Positions 55,201 to 64,000 of a stretch of DNA of 64,000 nucleotides are shown here, piece by piece. The translations under genes were made by a program, and so were the position numbers. Source of the stretch: Rugamonas aquatica (GTDB lineage Bacteria; Pseudomonadota; Gammaproteobacteria; Burkholderiales; Burkholderiaceae_D); contig NZ_WHUG01000001.1 of NCBI RefSeq assembly GCF_009380215.1, positions 372,001 through 436,000 on the forward strand. The letters are read 5' to 3'. The notes under the pieces were generated by a model that was given only the letters and a program-made list of their open reading frames with translations, did no database searches and was not told the origin of the DNA. Within the stretch, counting starts at the first letter, position 1; every line of letters starts with the position of its first letter.

Positions 55201-57357
55201 TTCGGGTGGCAGATAGCTCAGGTCCTGCTCCAGCAAAGGCGCCGCCTGTCCGGGCGCGGCGACGCGCTGCACCGGCACGCCGTCGGCCGCCGCAAAGCTG
55301 GTGCGCAGGCTGTCGTGGCGCGCAACGATGCGCGACAGCGCGGCCTTCAGCGCATCCTCGTTCAGCGGCCCGCTCAGGCGGTAGCAGACGGGCATGTTAT
55401 AAGCCAGACCGGCGGCCGGATCGAGCTGGTTGAGGAACCACAGGCGCTGCTGGGCATGCGACAGCGGCGCTTCGCCGTCATGCGTACTGGCGTTCATCGG
55501 CGTCCAACTGGCCCGCCCGGCGCTGGCCAGCAGGCCCGCCATGCCGGACAGGCTGGCCTGCTCGAACAGCGCGCGCGGCGACAGTTCGACGCCGAGGTCC
55601 TGGCGCAGCCTCGCCACCAGCCGAAGCACCATCAGCGAATGCCCGCCAAGTTCGAAGAAGTTGTCGTGGCGGCCTACCTGCCGCAGCGCCAGCAGATCCT
55701 GCCAGATCGCCGCCAGCGCGGTTTCGTGTTCGCCCTGCGGCGCTTCGAAATCACCGGCCGCCGCGTCTTCGCGTTCCGGCGCAGGCAGGGCCTTGCGATC
55801 GACCTTGCCGTTGACCGTCAGCGGGAAGCGCTCCAGCACCACCAGGCTCGCAGGCAGCATGTATGCCGGCAGTTCGGCCTTGATGCGTTCGCGCACCGCC
55901 TGTTTGTCGATGCCGGCGCCGACCAGGTAGCCGATCAGGTGCTTGTCGCCGGGGCTGTCCCCGCGCAGCAGCACCAGCGCTTCGCGCACGCCGTCGCATG
56001 CTGCGAGGCGGGCTTCGATTTCACCCAGCTCGATGCGGAAGCCGCGCAGCTTGACCTGAAAATCGTTACGCCCGACGAATTCGACCACGCCGTCTTTGCG
56101 CCAGCGTCCCAGATCGCCGCTGCGGTACAGCCGTGCGGCCGGATCGTCGCTGAACGGATCGGCGATGAAGCGCTCCGCGCTCAGTTCCGGACGATTGAGG
56201 TAGCCGCGACCCACGCCGTCGCCGCCGATGTGGATTTCGCCGGTGACGCCCAGCGCTACCGGCTTGCCCTGTTCGTCGAGGATGTGGATCTGGGTGTTGC
56301 CGATCGGGCGGCCGATGGGAATGCTGCCTGCTTGTGCCGCCGCCGCGTCGATCGCGAAGGTGGTGGCGAAGGTGGTGGTCTCGGTCGGGCCGTAGCCGTT
56401 GAGCAGATGGCGCGGGCGTCCGGGCTTGGACAGCACCTGCGCCACCCGGCGCGCATCGAGCACGTCGCCGCCGGCCAGCAGCCAGGTCAGACGGGCGAAG
56501 GCAGGTTCCAGCTCGTCGGCGTATTCGTTGAACAGGCCTGCGGTCATCCACAGCGCTGTGGCGCCGCCGTCGATCAGCGCCTGGCAGAAGTCGCGCGGCC
56601 GCAGCAGCGTGTCCGCTGCGATCACCAGCACGCGAGCGCCGTTGAGCAGCGCGCCCCAGATCTCCCAGGTGGCGGCGTCGAAGGCCGGGTTGGCGCAGTG
56701 CGCCACGCAATCGGCCTCGGTCAGCGGTGCAAAGCCGGCGTTGACGGCCAGCCGCAACACGTTGCGGTGTTCGATCATCACGCCCTTGGGCATGCCGGTG
56801 GAGCCGGAGGTGTACATCACGTACGCCAGGTGGCGCGCGTGCAGTCCCAGCGCGGCGGCGTCGGGATTATGCGTCGGCAGCCGGCCGATGTGCTCCGCCT
56901 CGCTACGCAGCGACAGCTGAACCACGGTGGACGGCTGCCCGGCGATGGGGGCGTCGCACAGGATCGCCGCCGGCGTGGCGTCGGCCAGGATGGCGGCCAG
57001 GCGCTCGGCCGGCGTGGCCGGGTCGAGCGGCAGGTAGGCGGCGCCGGCCTTCAGCACGGCGAGGGTGGCGATGACCATCTCGGCGCTGCGATCGAGGACC
57101 AGTGCGATGCGCTGGTCCGGCTGCACGCCGAGCGCGATCAGGCGGCGGGCCAGCTGGTTGGCGCGGCGGTTGACGTCATCGTAGCTGAAGGTGCGGCCGG
57201 CGCAGTCGATCGCGATGCGATCCGGCGTGGCGGCGGCGGCTTGCTCAAAAACCTGGTGGACCAATCCATCCCGCGGATAGGGGCGGGTGGTGGCGTTGTA
57301 ATCGGAGGGAACCGGCTGAAAAGCGGGGACTTCCAAAACTGAGTTGCTCAAAACCAT
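52228..57357 (-). CDS. NRPS loading and first elongation modules: A-PCP-C-A-PCP
   Basis: 1709 residues from ATG 57357; a TTG five codons upstream is also in frame. A1 about 30-515, PCP1 (Ser574), C about 630-1070 (HHIISDG at 764-770), A2 about 1110-1585, PCP2 (Ser1636). There is no N-terminal condensation domain, so the chain starts on a free amino acid without a fatty acid. Both A domains read D-A-W-W-L-G-G-T-F-K at the specificity positions, close to valine-type codes (for example DAFWLGGTFK, from memory), so two branched aliphatic residues are likely. A1 and A2 are very similar throughout, suggesting module duplication. It is the first gene of the 15-gene operon. Confidence 0.93.
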   Translation of the reverse strand: MVLSNSVLEVPAFQPVPSDYNATTRPYPRDGLVHQVFEQAAAATPDRIAIDCAGRTFSYDDVNRRANQLARRLIALGVQPDQRIALVLDRSAEMVIATLAVLKAGAAYLPLDPATPAERLAAILADATPAAILCDAPIAGQPSTVVQLSLRSEAEHIGRLPTHNPDAAALGLHARHLAYVMYTSGSTGMPKGVMIEHRNVLRLAVNAGFAPLTEADCVAHCANPAFDAATWEIWGALLNGARVLVIAADTLLRPRDFCQALIDGGATALWMTAGLFNEYADELEPAFARLTWLLAGGDVLDARRVAQVLSKPGRPRHLLNGYGPTETTTFATTFAIDAAAAQAGSIPIGRPIGNTQIHILDEQGKPVALGVTGEIHIGGDGVGRGYLNRPELSAERFIADPFSDDPAARLYRSGDLGRWRKDGVVEFVGRNDFQVKLRGFRIELGEIEARLAACDGVREALVLLRGDSPGDKHLIGYLVGAGIDKQAVRERIKAELPAYMLPASLVVLERFPLTVNGKVDRKALPAPEREDAAAGDFEAPQGEHETALAAIWQDLLALRQVGRHDNFFELGGHSLMVLRLVARLRQDLGVELSPRALFEQASLSGMAGLLASAGRASWTPMNASTHDGEAPLSHAQQRLWFLNQLDPAAGLAYNMPVCYRLSGPLNEDALKAALSRIVARHDSLRTSFAAADGVPVQRVAAPGQAAPLLEQDLSYLPPEDQAAARGALYAAEIARPFDLASGPLFRALLLRLAPENHELLLIQHHIISDGWSMGVIKEELATLYGAYLEGRADPLPPLPLQYADYAAWQRRPEQTAALQRQLAYWRSHLEGAPALLELPGDRPRPERQSYRGSRVAFALDADAASALRSLALRHNATLFMVLLAGWSCLLSRMSGQFDIVVGTPVANRSRPELEAMIGFFVNTLALRVRLDDNPTVAQILSGVRSATLSAYEHQELPFDHLVEALNPPRSMAYGPLFQTVVALDNTARDNGAPLSGLNLEPAPLPHSTTHFDLSLLVADNGVGVAGYLEYASDLFNHTSVQQLGDSLKSMLAAMAAGDTQTLSRLPLLSAPARARLLKAFNPAPTAYPHDALVHQLFEQAAAANPDAIAIEHAGQRIAYGDLDRRANQLAHELLARGLQPEDRVALVFERSPLLIVAMLAVLKAGGAYVPLEADTPPPRIVQILGDSATRLVLCAQPLDGLDSGCPQLALAGADDAARVSARPVHNPCVTGLHARNLAYVMYTSGSTGVPKGVMIEHRNILRLVVNSGYAPLAAHDRVAHCANPAFDAATWEIWGALLNGARVVVIDSATVLRPQAFNQALLDGGVTALWLTVGLFNQYADDLEPAFAALACLLVGGDVLDARRIAHVLGKARRPKRLLNGYGPTETTTFATTFEIGAAAANARSIPIGKPIANTTVYILDQESQPVPPGVAGEIWIGGDGVARGYMNRPEQTAERFIRDPFSTDPEARLYRSGDLGRWKADGNIEFIGRNDSQVKLRGFRIELGEIEARLAGCAGVREALVLLREDSPGDKRLVAYLTATQGAILDTAAIRDQVRAVLPAYMVPAILLPLERLPLTPNGKVDRRALPAPQATPMRNDTSTPLNDEEAALAEHWRELLRQPHINAEDSFFDLGGHSLLAARLVARIEQQHGIEFPLGAVFEAPQLRQMAARIAIERANCQPDVLHQLLQQLDNLSDAQASAQLHRTASQ

Positions 57358-57501
57358 GTCGGCACGTCGCAAAAAAAGTTGGGGCGAGATGGGTTGTGAC
57401 CATCTTTCTTCATAGACATACGATTGATAGTCGATGTCTATTTACCAACGAAAATATAGCACCGTTGTTACACTTTTTTACGTAAATGCCTTTCCGTCAC
57501 T

Positions 57502-57530
57502 TTTATCCAACAGATAATCTTTTCTGTCAA
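57502..57530 (-). promoter_or_regulatory. Candidate sigma70 promoter of the NRPS operon
   Basis: On the minus strand a perfect TTGACA (57530-57525) is followed after 17 bases by GATAAA (57507-57502), four of six matches to TATAAT. A 9-bp palindrome AGATTATCT lies in the spacer and could be an operator. The leader to ATG 57357 would be about 140 nt. Confidence 0.45.
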
Positions 57531-57758
57531 TTTGTGGTATACCGCGTACGTTTTATAATCCGTATAAGGCGCGCTTTTGCACGATTTGCTTGCCTTATGC
57601 AAGTTGTTATAAAAATAATCTAGCTATCAAGTTAAAAGTAAGTGCCATTTTAATATCAAATATTTAACAAAAAGAGTGCCAAAAAGTAACAAAACTCACA
57701 AAATTGTCAAAAAAAGCTGAGATGTTGTCAGCGCGAACGATATTTTTTTTATCGAAAA

Positions 57759-57786
57759 TAAAAAAAGGCGGCCATTGGCCGCCTTT
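57759..57786 (-). terminator. Rho-independent terminator after LysR gene
   Basis: Stem GGCGGCC/GGCCGCC with a 3-base loop (57767-57783); on the minus strand it is followed by a run of at least six U. It sits 25 bp after the LysR stop and insulates the NRPS promoter region. Confidence 0.85.
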
Positions 57787-57811
57787 GCGTGACAAATTGA
57801 CTACAAAAACG

Positions 57812-58720
57812 CTAGCGCCGCAGCCAATAATCCGGCCGGGCGTAAATTTCCTTGAGCATGTCGATGAAGAAACGCACCTTGGCAGGCAAGTGTCGTTGTT
57901 GCGGATAGACAGCCATGATGTCGTAGTGAGGCAATGCGAAATCGTCCAGCACCGTGATCAGTTCGCCCGACGCCAGCTGCGATTCGATCTCCCATGAAGA
58001 CCGCCACGCCAGGCCCAGTCCCTCGGTGGCCCAGCGGTGCAGCAGTTCGCCGTCATTGCAGTTCAAATTGCCGTCCGCGCGCACCGTCACCTGCTTGCCT
58101 TGATGCTGGAAATACCAGCCGCGCTGCTGGCCGCCCTGCAGGTTGAAGGCCAGGCAGTTGTGGTGGGAGAGGTCGTCCAGCGTGCGCGGTATGCCGTGGC
58201 GTTCAAAGTAGTCCGGCGTGCCGCAGACCACGCGGCGGTTGCTGGCCAGTTTGACGGCGACGAAGCTCGGATCGATCACGCCGCCGATGCGGATGCCGAC
58301 ATCGTAGCCATCACGTACCAGGTCCACCACGCGGTCGGTGAGATTAAAGGAGATCTGCACGTCGGGATGCGCGCGCACAAAGCCTGCCGCATGGGGCGCC
58401 ACGTGCTTGCGGCCGAACGCCGCCGGCGCCGACACAATCAGGTGGCCGGTGGCGCGGTGCCGTCCTTCAGACACCATGCGGTCCGCATGGCCCAGATCCG
58501 CGAGCAATTTGCGGCAATGGTCCAGATAGAGCGTGCCTTGTTCGGTCAGCGTCAGGTGCCGCGTCGTGCGGTGCATCAGCTTTACACCCAGGCGCTTTTC
58601 CAGCGCATCGATACGCCTGCCCAGCATGACGGGCGTGATGTGCTGCCCCATCGCGGCGCGTACCAGGCTGCCCTTTTCGGCCACGTCGACGAAGGCCTCG
58701 ATTTGCGTCAGTTTATCCAT
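57812..58720 (-). CDS. LysR family transcriptional regulator, divergent from gcl operon
   Basis: 302 residues from ATG 58720 (a GTG six codons upstream is in frame). Winged helix-turn-helix at the N terminus (AFVDVAEKGSLVRAAMGQHI, ALEKRLGVKLMHRTTR), then an effector domain (GHLIVSAPAAFGRKHVAPHA, DVGIRIGGVIDPSFVAV). The 131-bp divergent gap to gcl and the function of that operon suggest it regulates glyoxylate/glycerate metabolism. A strong terminator ends it. Confidence 0.92.
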   Translation of the reverse strand: MDKLTQIEAFVDVAEKGSLVRAAMGQHITPVMLGRRIDALEKRLGVKLMHRTTRHLTLTEQGTLYLDHCRKLLADLGHADRMVSEGRHRATGHLIVSAPAAFGRKHVAPHAAGFVRAHPDVQISFNLTDRVVDLVRDGYDVGIRIGGVIDPSFVAVKLASNRRVVCGTPDYFERHGIPRTLDDLSHHNCLAFNLQGGQQRGWYFQHQGKQVTVRADGNLNCNDGELLHRWATEGLGLAWRSSWEIESQLASGELITVLDDFALPHYDIMAVYPQQRHLPAKVRFFIDMLKEIYARPDYWLRR

Positions 58721-58851
58721 AACCCGATTATTCCACACTTATTCCATATTTTGAGTATCGAATAAAGCGAGAGTTTGTCTTCTTATCACAGCCGGCCTTT
58801 CCCGCTACGATGATCCCATCAAGTTCAGTACTTAACCATCAGGGGACAATC

Positions 58852-60627
<1,776 letters not shown>

Positions 60628-60638
60628 GAGGAAACGAC

Positions 60639-61418
60639 ATGACCAAACTTGCAGCCAACCTGACCATGCTGTTCACCGAGGTGCCGTTCATCGACCGCTT
60701 CGAAGCGGCGGCCCGTACCGGTTTCCAGGCGGTGGAATTCCTGTTCCCGTATGCGTATAGCGCCCGCGACCTGTCCGAGCGCCTGAAGGCCAACAAGCTG
60801 GAACTGGTGCTCCACAATCTGCCGGCCGGCCATTGGGAAGCGGGCGAGCGCGGCATCGCCTGTCATCCGGACCGCGTGGCAGAGTTCCGCGACGGCGTGT
60901 GGACTGCCATCGCCTACGCCAAGGAGCTGGGCGTCAAGCAGCTGAACTGCCTGGTCGGCATCGTGCCGCAAGGCGTGACGCGGCAGGACGCGCAGGTCAC
61001 GCTGGTGGACAACCTGCGCTTCGCCGCCGAGGCCTTGAAGGACGAAGGCATCCGCCTGCTGATTGAGCCGATCAACAGCTACGACATTCCCGGCTTCTTC
61101 CTGACCAATACGGCGCAGGCGGCGTCGCTGATCGCGGCGGTGGGCTCGGACAACCTGTTCATCCAGTACGACATCTATCACATGCAGCGCATGGAGGGTG
61201 AGCTGACGAACACGATCAAGAAGCACCTGCAATTGATCGGCCACGTGCAGCTGGCGGACAACCCGGGCCGCAACGAACCGGGCACCGGCGAGATCAACTA
61301 CCGCTACCTGTTCGAGCAGCTGGATGCTGCGGGCTACGGCGGCTGGATCGGCTGCGAATACAAGCCGCGCACCACAACGGAAGCAGGCCTGGGCTGGCGC
61401 GCCGCCCACGGCGTTTGA
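60639..61418 (+). CDS. hyi: Hydroxypyruvate isomerase
   Basis: 259 residues, close to Hyi of E. coli. It interconverts hydroxypyruvate and tartronate semialdehyde. A TIM-barrel of the AP-endonuclease-2/xylose isomerase superfamily: LTMLFTEVPFIDRFEAAA, FQAVEFLFPYAY, LLIEPINSYDIPGFFLT, QYDIYHMQRMEGEL, HVQLADNPGRNEPGTGEINY. The metal-binding Glu (EPIN), Asp (YDIYH) and His are retained. GAGAGGAAA precedes ATG 60639, 11 bp after the gcl stop; an upstream in-frame reading would run into gcl. Confidence 0.96.
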   Translation: MTKLAANLTMLFTEVPFIDRFEAAARTGFQAVEFLFPYAYSARDLSERLKANKLELVLHNLPAGHWEAGERGIACHPDRVAEFRDGVWTAIAYAKELGVKQLNCLVGIVPQGVTRQDAQVTLVDNLRFAAEALKDEGIRLLIEPINSYDIPGFFLTNTAQAASLIAAVGSDNLFIQYDIYHMQRMEGELTNTIKKHLQLIGHVQLADNPGRNEPGTGEINYRYLFEQLDAAGYGGWIGCEYKPRTTTEAGLGWRAAHGV

Positions 61419-61455
61419 TTAGACGTTTGAACCACATATTTACAAGGAAAATATC

Positions 61456-62343
61456 ATGTCTCGAGTTGGATTTATTGGTCTGGGTATCATGGGCGCTCCG
61501 ATGGCGCAGCACCTGCTCAACGGCGGCCACAAACTGTACCTGCACGACATCAAGAACCCGCCGTTCCCGCTGATCGAAGCCGGCGCCACCGTCTGCACCT
61601 CGGCCGCCGAAGTGGCCGCCCGCGCCGACATCATCATCGTCATGGTGCCGGATACGCCGCACGTTGAAGCAGCGCTGTTCGGCGAAGAAGGCGTAGCCAA
61701 AGGCCTGCGTCCGAACACCATCGTGGTCGACATGAGCTCGATTTCGCCTATCGAAACCAAGAAGTTCGCCAAGAGGATCAACGCCCTCGGTTGCGAATAC
61801 CTGGATGCGCCGGTCTCCGGCGGCGAAGTGGGCGCCAAGGCAGGCTCGTTGACCATCATGGTCGGCGGCTCGGAAGCGGCGTTCGACATCGTCAAGCCGC
61901 TGTTTGAACTGATGGGCAAGAACATCACCCTGGTCGGCGGCAACGGCGACGGCCAGACCACCAAGGTCGCCAACCAGATCATCGTGGCGCTGAACATCCA
62001 GGCCGTGGCTGAAGCGCTGCTGTTCGCATCGAAGGCCGGCGCAGATCCTGCCAAGGTACGCTCGGCGCTGATGGGTGGCTTCGCCAACTCGCGCATTCTG
62101 GAAGTGCACGGCGAGCGCATGGTCAAGCGCACCTTCAACCCGGGCTTCCGCATCGAACTGCACCAGAAGGACTTGAACCTGGCGCTGCAAGGCGCCAAGG
62201 CGATGGGCGTGTCGCTGCCGAATACCGCGATGGCGCAGGAGCTGATGAATGCCTGCGCGGCCAATGGCCTGGGCGGCATGGACCACTCGGCCCTGTGCCG
62301 CGCGATCGAACTGATGTCCAACCACCAGATCGCCGAGGCATAA
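61456..62343 (+). CDS. glxR: 2-hydroxy-3-oxopropionate (tartronate semialdehyde) reductase
   Basis: 295 residues of the beta-hydroxyacid dehydrogenases. VGFIGLGIMGAPMAQHLL is the NAD(P) site; DAPVSGGEVGAKAGSLTIMVGG is the substrate-binding motif; the catalytic Lys is in TTKVANQIIVALN. It reduces tartronate semialdehyde to glycerate. AAGGAAAATATC precedes the ATG; its stop overlaps the glycerate kinase start by one base (TAATG). Confidence 0.95.
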   Translation: MSRVGFIGLGIMGAPMAQHLLNGGHKLYLHDIKNPPFPLIEAGATVCTSAAEVAARADIIIVMVPDTPHVEAALFGEEGVAKGLRPNTIVVDMSSISPIETKKFAKRINALGCEYLDAPVSGGEVGAKAGSLTIMVGGSEAAFDIVKPLFELMGKNITLVGGNGDGQTTKVANQIIVALNIQAVAEALLFASKAGADPAKVRSALMGGFANSRILEVHGERMVKRTFNPGFRIELHQKDLNLALQGAKAMGVSLPNTAMAQELMNACAANGLGGMDHSALCRAIELMSNHQIAEA

Positions 62344-63611
62344 TGAGCACGCTGAATCCACGCCAATTCCTGCTCGATCTGTACGGCAGCGCGGTGGACG
62401 CTGTCAGCGCGGAGAAATGCCTGCCGGCGTTTCTGCCGGAGCCGCCGAAGAACGGCCGCACGCTGGTGATCGGCGCAGGCAAGGGCGCCGCCGCCATGGC
62501 GCGCGCCGTCGAGCGTCACTGGAAGGGTGACATCTCCGGCCTGGTCGTCACGCGCTACGAGCATGGCGTGGACTGCGAGCGCATCGAAGTGATCGAAGCG
62601 GCCCATCCGGTGCCGGACGAAGCCGGCCGCGCAGCTGCGGGCCGCATGATGGAGATGGTTAAAGGCCTGAGCGAGAACGATCTGGTGTTGTGCCTGATTT
62701 CCGGCGGCGGCTCATCGCTGCTGGCGTTGCCCGCGCCCGGCATCACGCTGGAACAGAAGCAGGCGCTGAACAAGGCCTTGCTGAAGAGCGGCGCCGCCAT
62801 CTCCGAGATGAACTGCGTGCGCAAGCATCTGTCAGCCATCAAGGGCGGCCGGCTGGCGCTGGCCTGCGCACCGGCGCGCGTGGTCACGCTGCTGATCTCC
62901 GACGTACCCGGCGACGACCCTGGCATCATCGCCAGCGGTCCGACGCTGCCCGATCCGACCACCTGCGCCGACGCGCTGGCGGTGCTGCGCAAGTACGACA
63001 TCGCCATCCCGGACAGCATCCGCGAGCACCTGGAATCCGGCGCCGGCGAGACGCCCAAGCCGGGCGACCCGCGCTTCGCCCGCAACAGCCATCACGTCAT
63101 CGCCATCGCGCAGGACGCGCTGGAGGCTGCGGCCGCACATGCAAGCGCGGTCGGCATCACGCCCTACATTCTGTCCGACGGAATCGAGGGCGAGTCACGC
63201 GATGTCGCCATCGTCCATGCGGCGATGGCGAAGCAGGTGGCTGCTCGTGGCCAGCCGTTCCAGCGGCCCTGCGTCATCATCTCCGGCGGGGAGACCACAG
63301 TCACTGTACGCGGTTCGGGGCGGGGCGGGCGCAACGCCGAATTCCTGCTCAGCCTTGCGGTGGCGCTGGACGGCCATCCAGGCATCCACGCCGTGGCTTG
63401 CGATACCGACGGCATCGATGGCTCGGAGGATAACGCAGGTGCGCTGTACAGCCCCGATTCGCTGGAGCGCGGCCTGACGCAGAAACTGCGCGCCAAGACT
63501 CTGCTGGAAAACAACGACGGCTACGGCTACTTCAGCGCCTTGAACGATCTGGTGGTCAGCGGCCCGACCCGCACCAACGTCAATGACTTCCGCGCCGTCT
63601 TAATTCTGTAA
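62343..63611 (+). CDS. Glycerate 2-kinase (MOFRL/GckA type)
   Basis: 422 residues of the DUF4147/MOFRL family of glycerate kinases, distinct from GlxK. LVIGAGKGAAAMARAVE near the N terminus, ENDLVLCLISGGGSSLLALP, NCVRKHLSAIKGGRLA, LISDVPGDDPGIIASGPT, and the MOFRL end VIISGGETTVTVRGSGRGGR, DGIDGSEDNAGA. It phosphorylates glycerate to 2-phosphoglycerate, feeding enolase and pyruvate kinase. Start overlaps the glxR stop (TAATG). The next gene, pyk, takes the product onward. Confidence 0.94.
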   Translation: MSTLNPRQFLLDLYGSAVDAVSAEKCLPAFLPEPPKNGRTLVIGAGKGAAAMARAVERHWKGDISGLVVTRYEHGVDCERIEVIEAAHPVPDEAGRAAAGRMMEMVKGLSENDLVLCLISGGGSSLLALPAPGITLEQKQALNKALLKSGAAISEMNCVRKHLSAIKGGRLALACAPARVVTLLISDVPGDDPGIIASGPTLPDPTTCADALAVLRKYDIAIPDSIREHLESGAGETPKPGDPRFARNSHHVIAIAQDALEAAAAHASAVGITPYILSDGIEGESRDVAIVHAAMAKQVAARGQPFQRPCVIISGGETTVTVRGSGRGGRNAEFLLSLAVALDGHPGIHAVACDTDGIDGSEDNAGALYSPDSLERGLTQKLRAKTLLENNDGYGYFSALNDLVVSGPTRTNVNDFRAVLIL

Positions 63612-63625
63612 AAAAGGAACACCCA

Positions 63626-64000
63626 ATGCGACGTCAACGTCAGGCCAAAATCGTGGCCACGCTCGGCCCGGCCAGCAGCAGCAAGGAATCCATTCAGGCA
63701 CTGTTCGAAGCGGGCGCCGATGTGTTCCGCTTCAATTTCAGCCACGGCACCCACCAGGACCATCAGGCGCGCTGCAATATCGTGCGCGAGATTGAACGTA
63801 GTGTCGGACGGCCGATCGCCATCCTGGCCGACCTGCAGGGCCCCAAGCTGCGCGTGGGCCAGTTCGCCGAGGGCAAGGTAACGCTGGTCGCGGGCCAGGA
63901 GTTTTCACTCGACCGCGACCCAGCGCCTGGCACGGCGCAGCGGGTATGCCTGCCGCACCCGGAGCTGTTCGAAGTAATCGGCGCCGGCCAATCGCTGCTG
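63626..64000 (+). CDS. pyk: Pyruvate kinase, N-terminal part (cut by window edge)
   Basis: 125 residues are visible. AKIVATLGPASSSKESIQAL, GADVFRFNFSHGTHQDH and PIAILADLQGPKLRVGQF are standard pyruvate kinase segments (FNFSHG carries a metal/ATP residue). AAGGAAC precedes the ATG, 14 bp after the glycerate kinase stop. Placement at the end of the gcl operon suggests it serves glycerate catabolism. Confidence 0.95.
   Translation, partial: MRRQRQAKIVATLGPASSSKESIQALFEAGADVFRFNFSHGTHQDHQARCNIVREIERSVGRPIAILADLQGPKLRVGQFAEGKVTLVAGQEFSLDRDPAPGTAQRVCLPHPELFEVIGAGQSLL

Larger units (their letters stand above)
57358..57811. other. AT-rich intergenic region upstream of the NRPS operon
   Basis: 454 bp without a gene. 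From about 57420 to 57770 it is strikingly AT-rich against the GC-rich surroundings. It holds the candidate operon promoter (57502-57530) and the LysR terminator (57759-57786). I see no RNA gene or coding sequence. The composition could reflect a regulatory region bound by a nucleoid protein such as an H-NS type. Confidence 0.6.

Noticed and set aside
54736..57342. 868-codon plus-strand open frame opposite the first NRPS gene
   Set aside because: Antisense shadow of A and C domains whose core motifs are intact on the minus strand.
57541..57720. Possible small RNA or tRNA in the AT-rich gap
   Set aside because: No cloverleaf or internal hairpin/terminator apart from the LysR terminator could be seen.

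Overview
The window is GC-rich, densely packed bacterial chromosome. It looks like a betaproteobacterium of the Oxalobacteraceae (Duganella/Massilia-like). The reasons are the number of large hybrid histidine kinases, the LytS/LytTR pairs, a PEP-CTERM protein, the PF04392 binding proteins and the gcl-hyi-glxR-glycerate kinase-pyk order. The genus is inferred from gene content only. I see no rRNA, tRNA, insertion sequence, prophage or CRISPR array.

Layout. 1-5.4 kb: two tandem periplasmic binding proteins lead into a hybrid kinase/Hpt/GGDEF protein that is cut by the left edge. 5.5-11.5 kb: ordinary accessory genes (MATE pump, LysR, SDR, PstS-like protein with porin, AhpD-like protein, DUF1971 protein). 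11.5-17.9 kb: two large divergent hybrid histidine kinases. 18.0-22.0 kb: an apparent operon of DUF2141 protein, carotenoid oxygenase, LytS-type kinase and LytTR regulator, preceded by three direct repeats spaced exactly 20 bp. 22-25.2 kb: ArsR-like regulator, RidA-like protein, extracytoplasmic binding protein, purT. 25.4-27.8 kb: a second LytS/LytTR pair, coupled to a periplasmic jelly-roll protein. 27.8-29.7 kb: DUF481, DUF4124-like and PEP-CTERM proteins.

The most notable region is 57357 down to 29706. Fifteen minus-strand genes there have 4-bp overlaps or gaps of at most 45 bp, so they look like one transcription unit of about 27.7 kb. The promoter-proximal part encodes a four-module NRPS line (A-PCP-C-A-PCP / C-A-PCP / C-A-PCP-reductase), an MFS exporter, a DUF6875-like protein and a kynurenine 3-monooxygenase-like flavoenzyme. 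The distal part encodes a GT87-like glycosyltransferase, a DUF5916 outer-membrane protein, a tandem double nucleotidyltransferase, GtrA, a GT2 glycosyltransferase, a short GDPD-like phosphodiesterase, a membrane-protein/P-loop-kinase fusion, a HAD phosphatase and a class II aldolase. The NRPS should release a reduced (aldehyde or alcohol) tetrapeptide. The downstream genes suggest a nucleotide-activated building block and polyprenyl-phosphate-dependent glycosyl transfer. I do not recognise this combination as a described pathway.

57.8-64 kb: a LysR regulator diverges from a glyoxylate/glycerate operon (gcl, hyi, glxR, glycerate kinase, then pyruvate kinase cut by the right edge). This operon takes glyoxylate through tartronate semialdehyde and glycerate into glycolysis.
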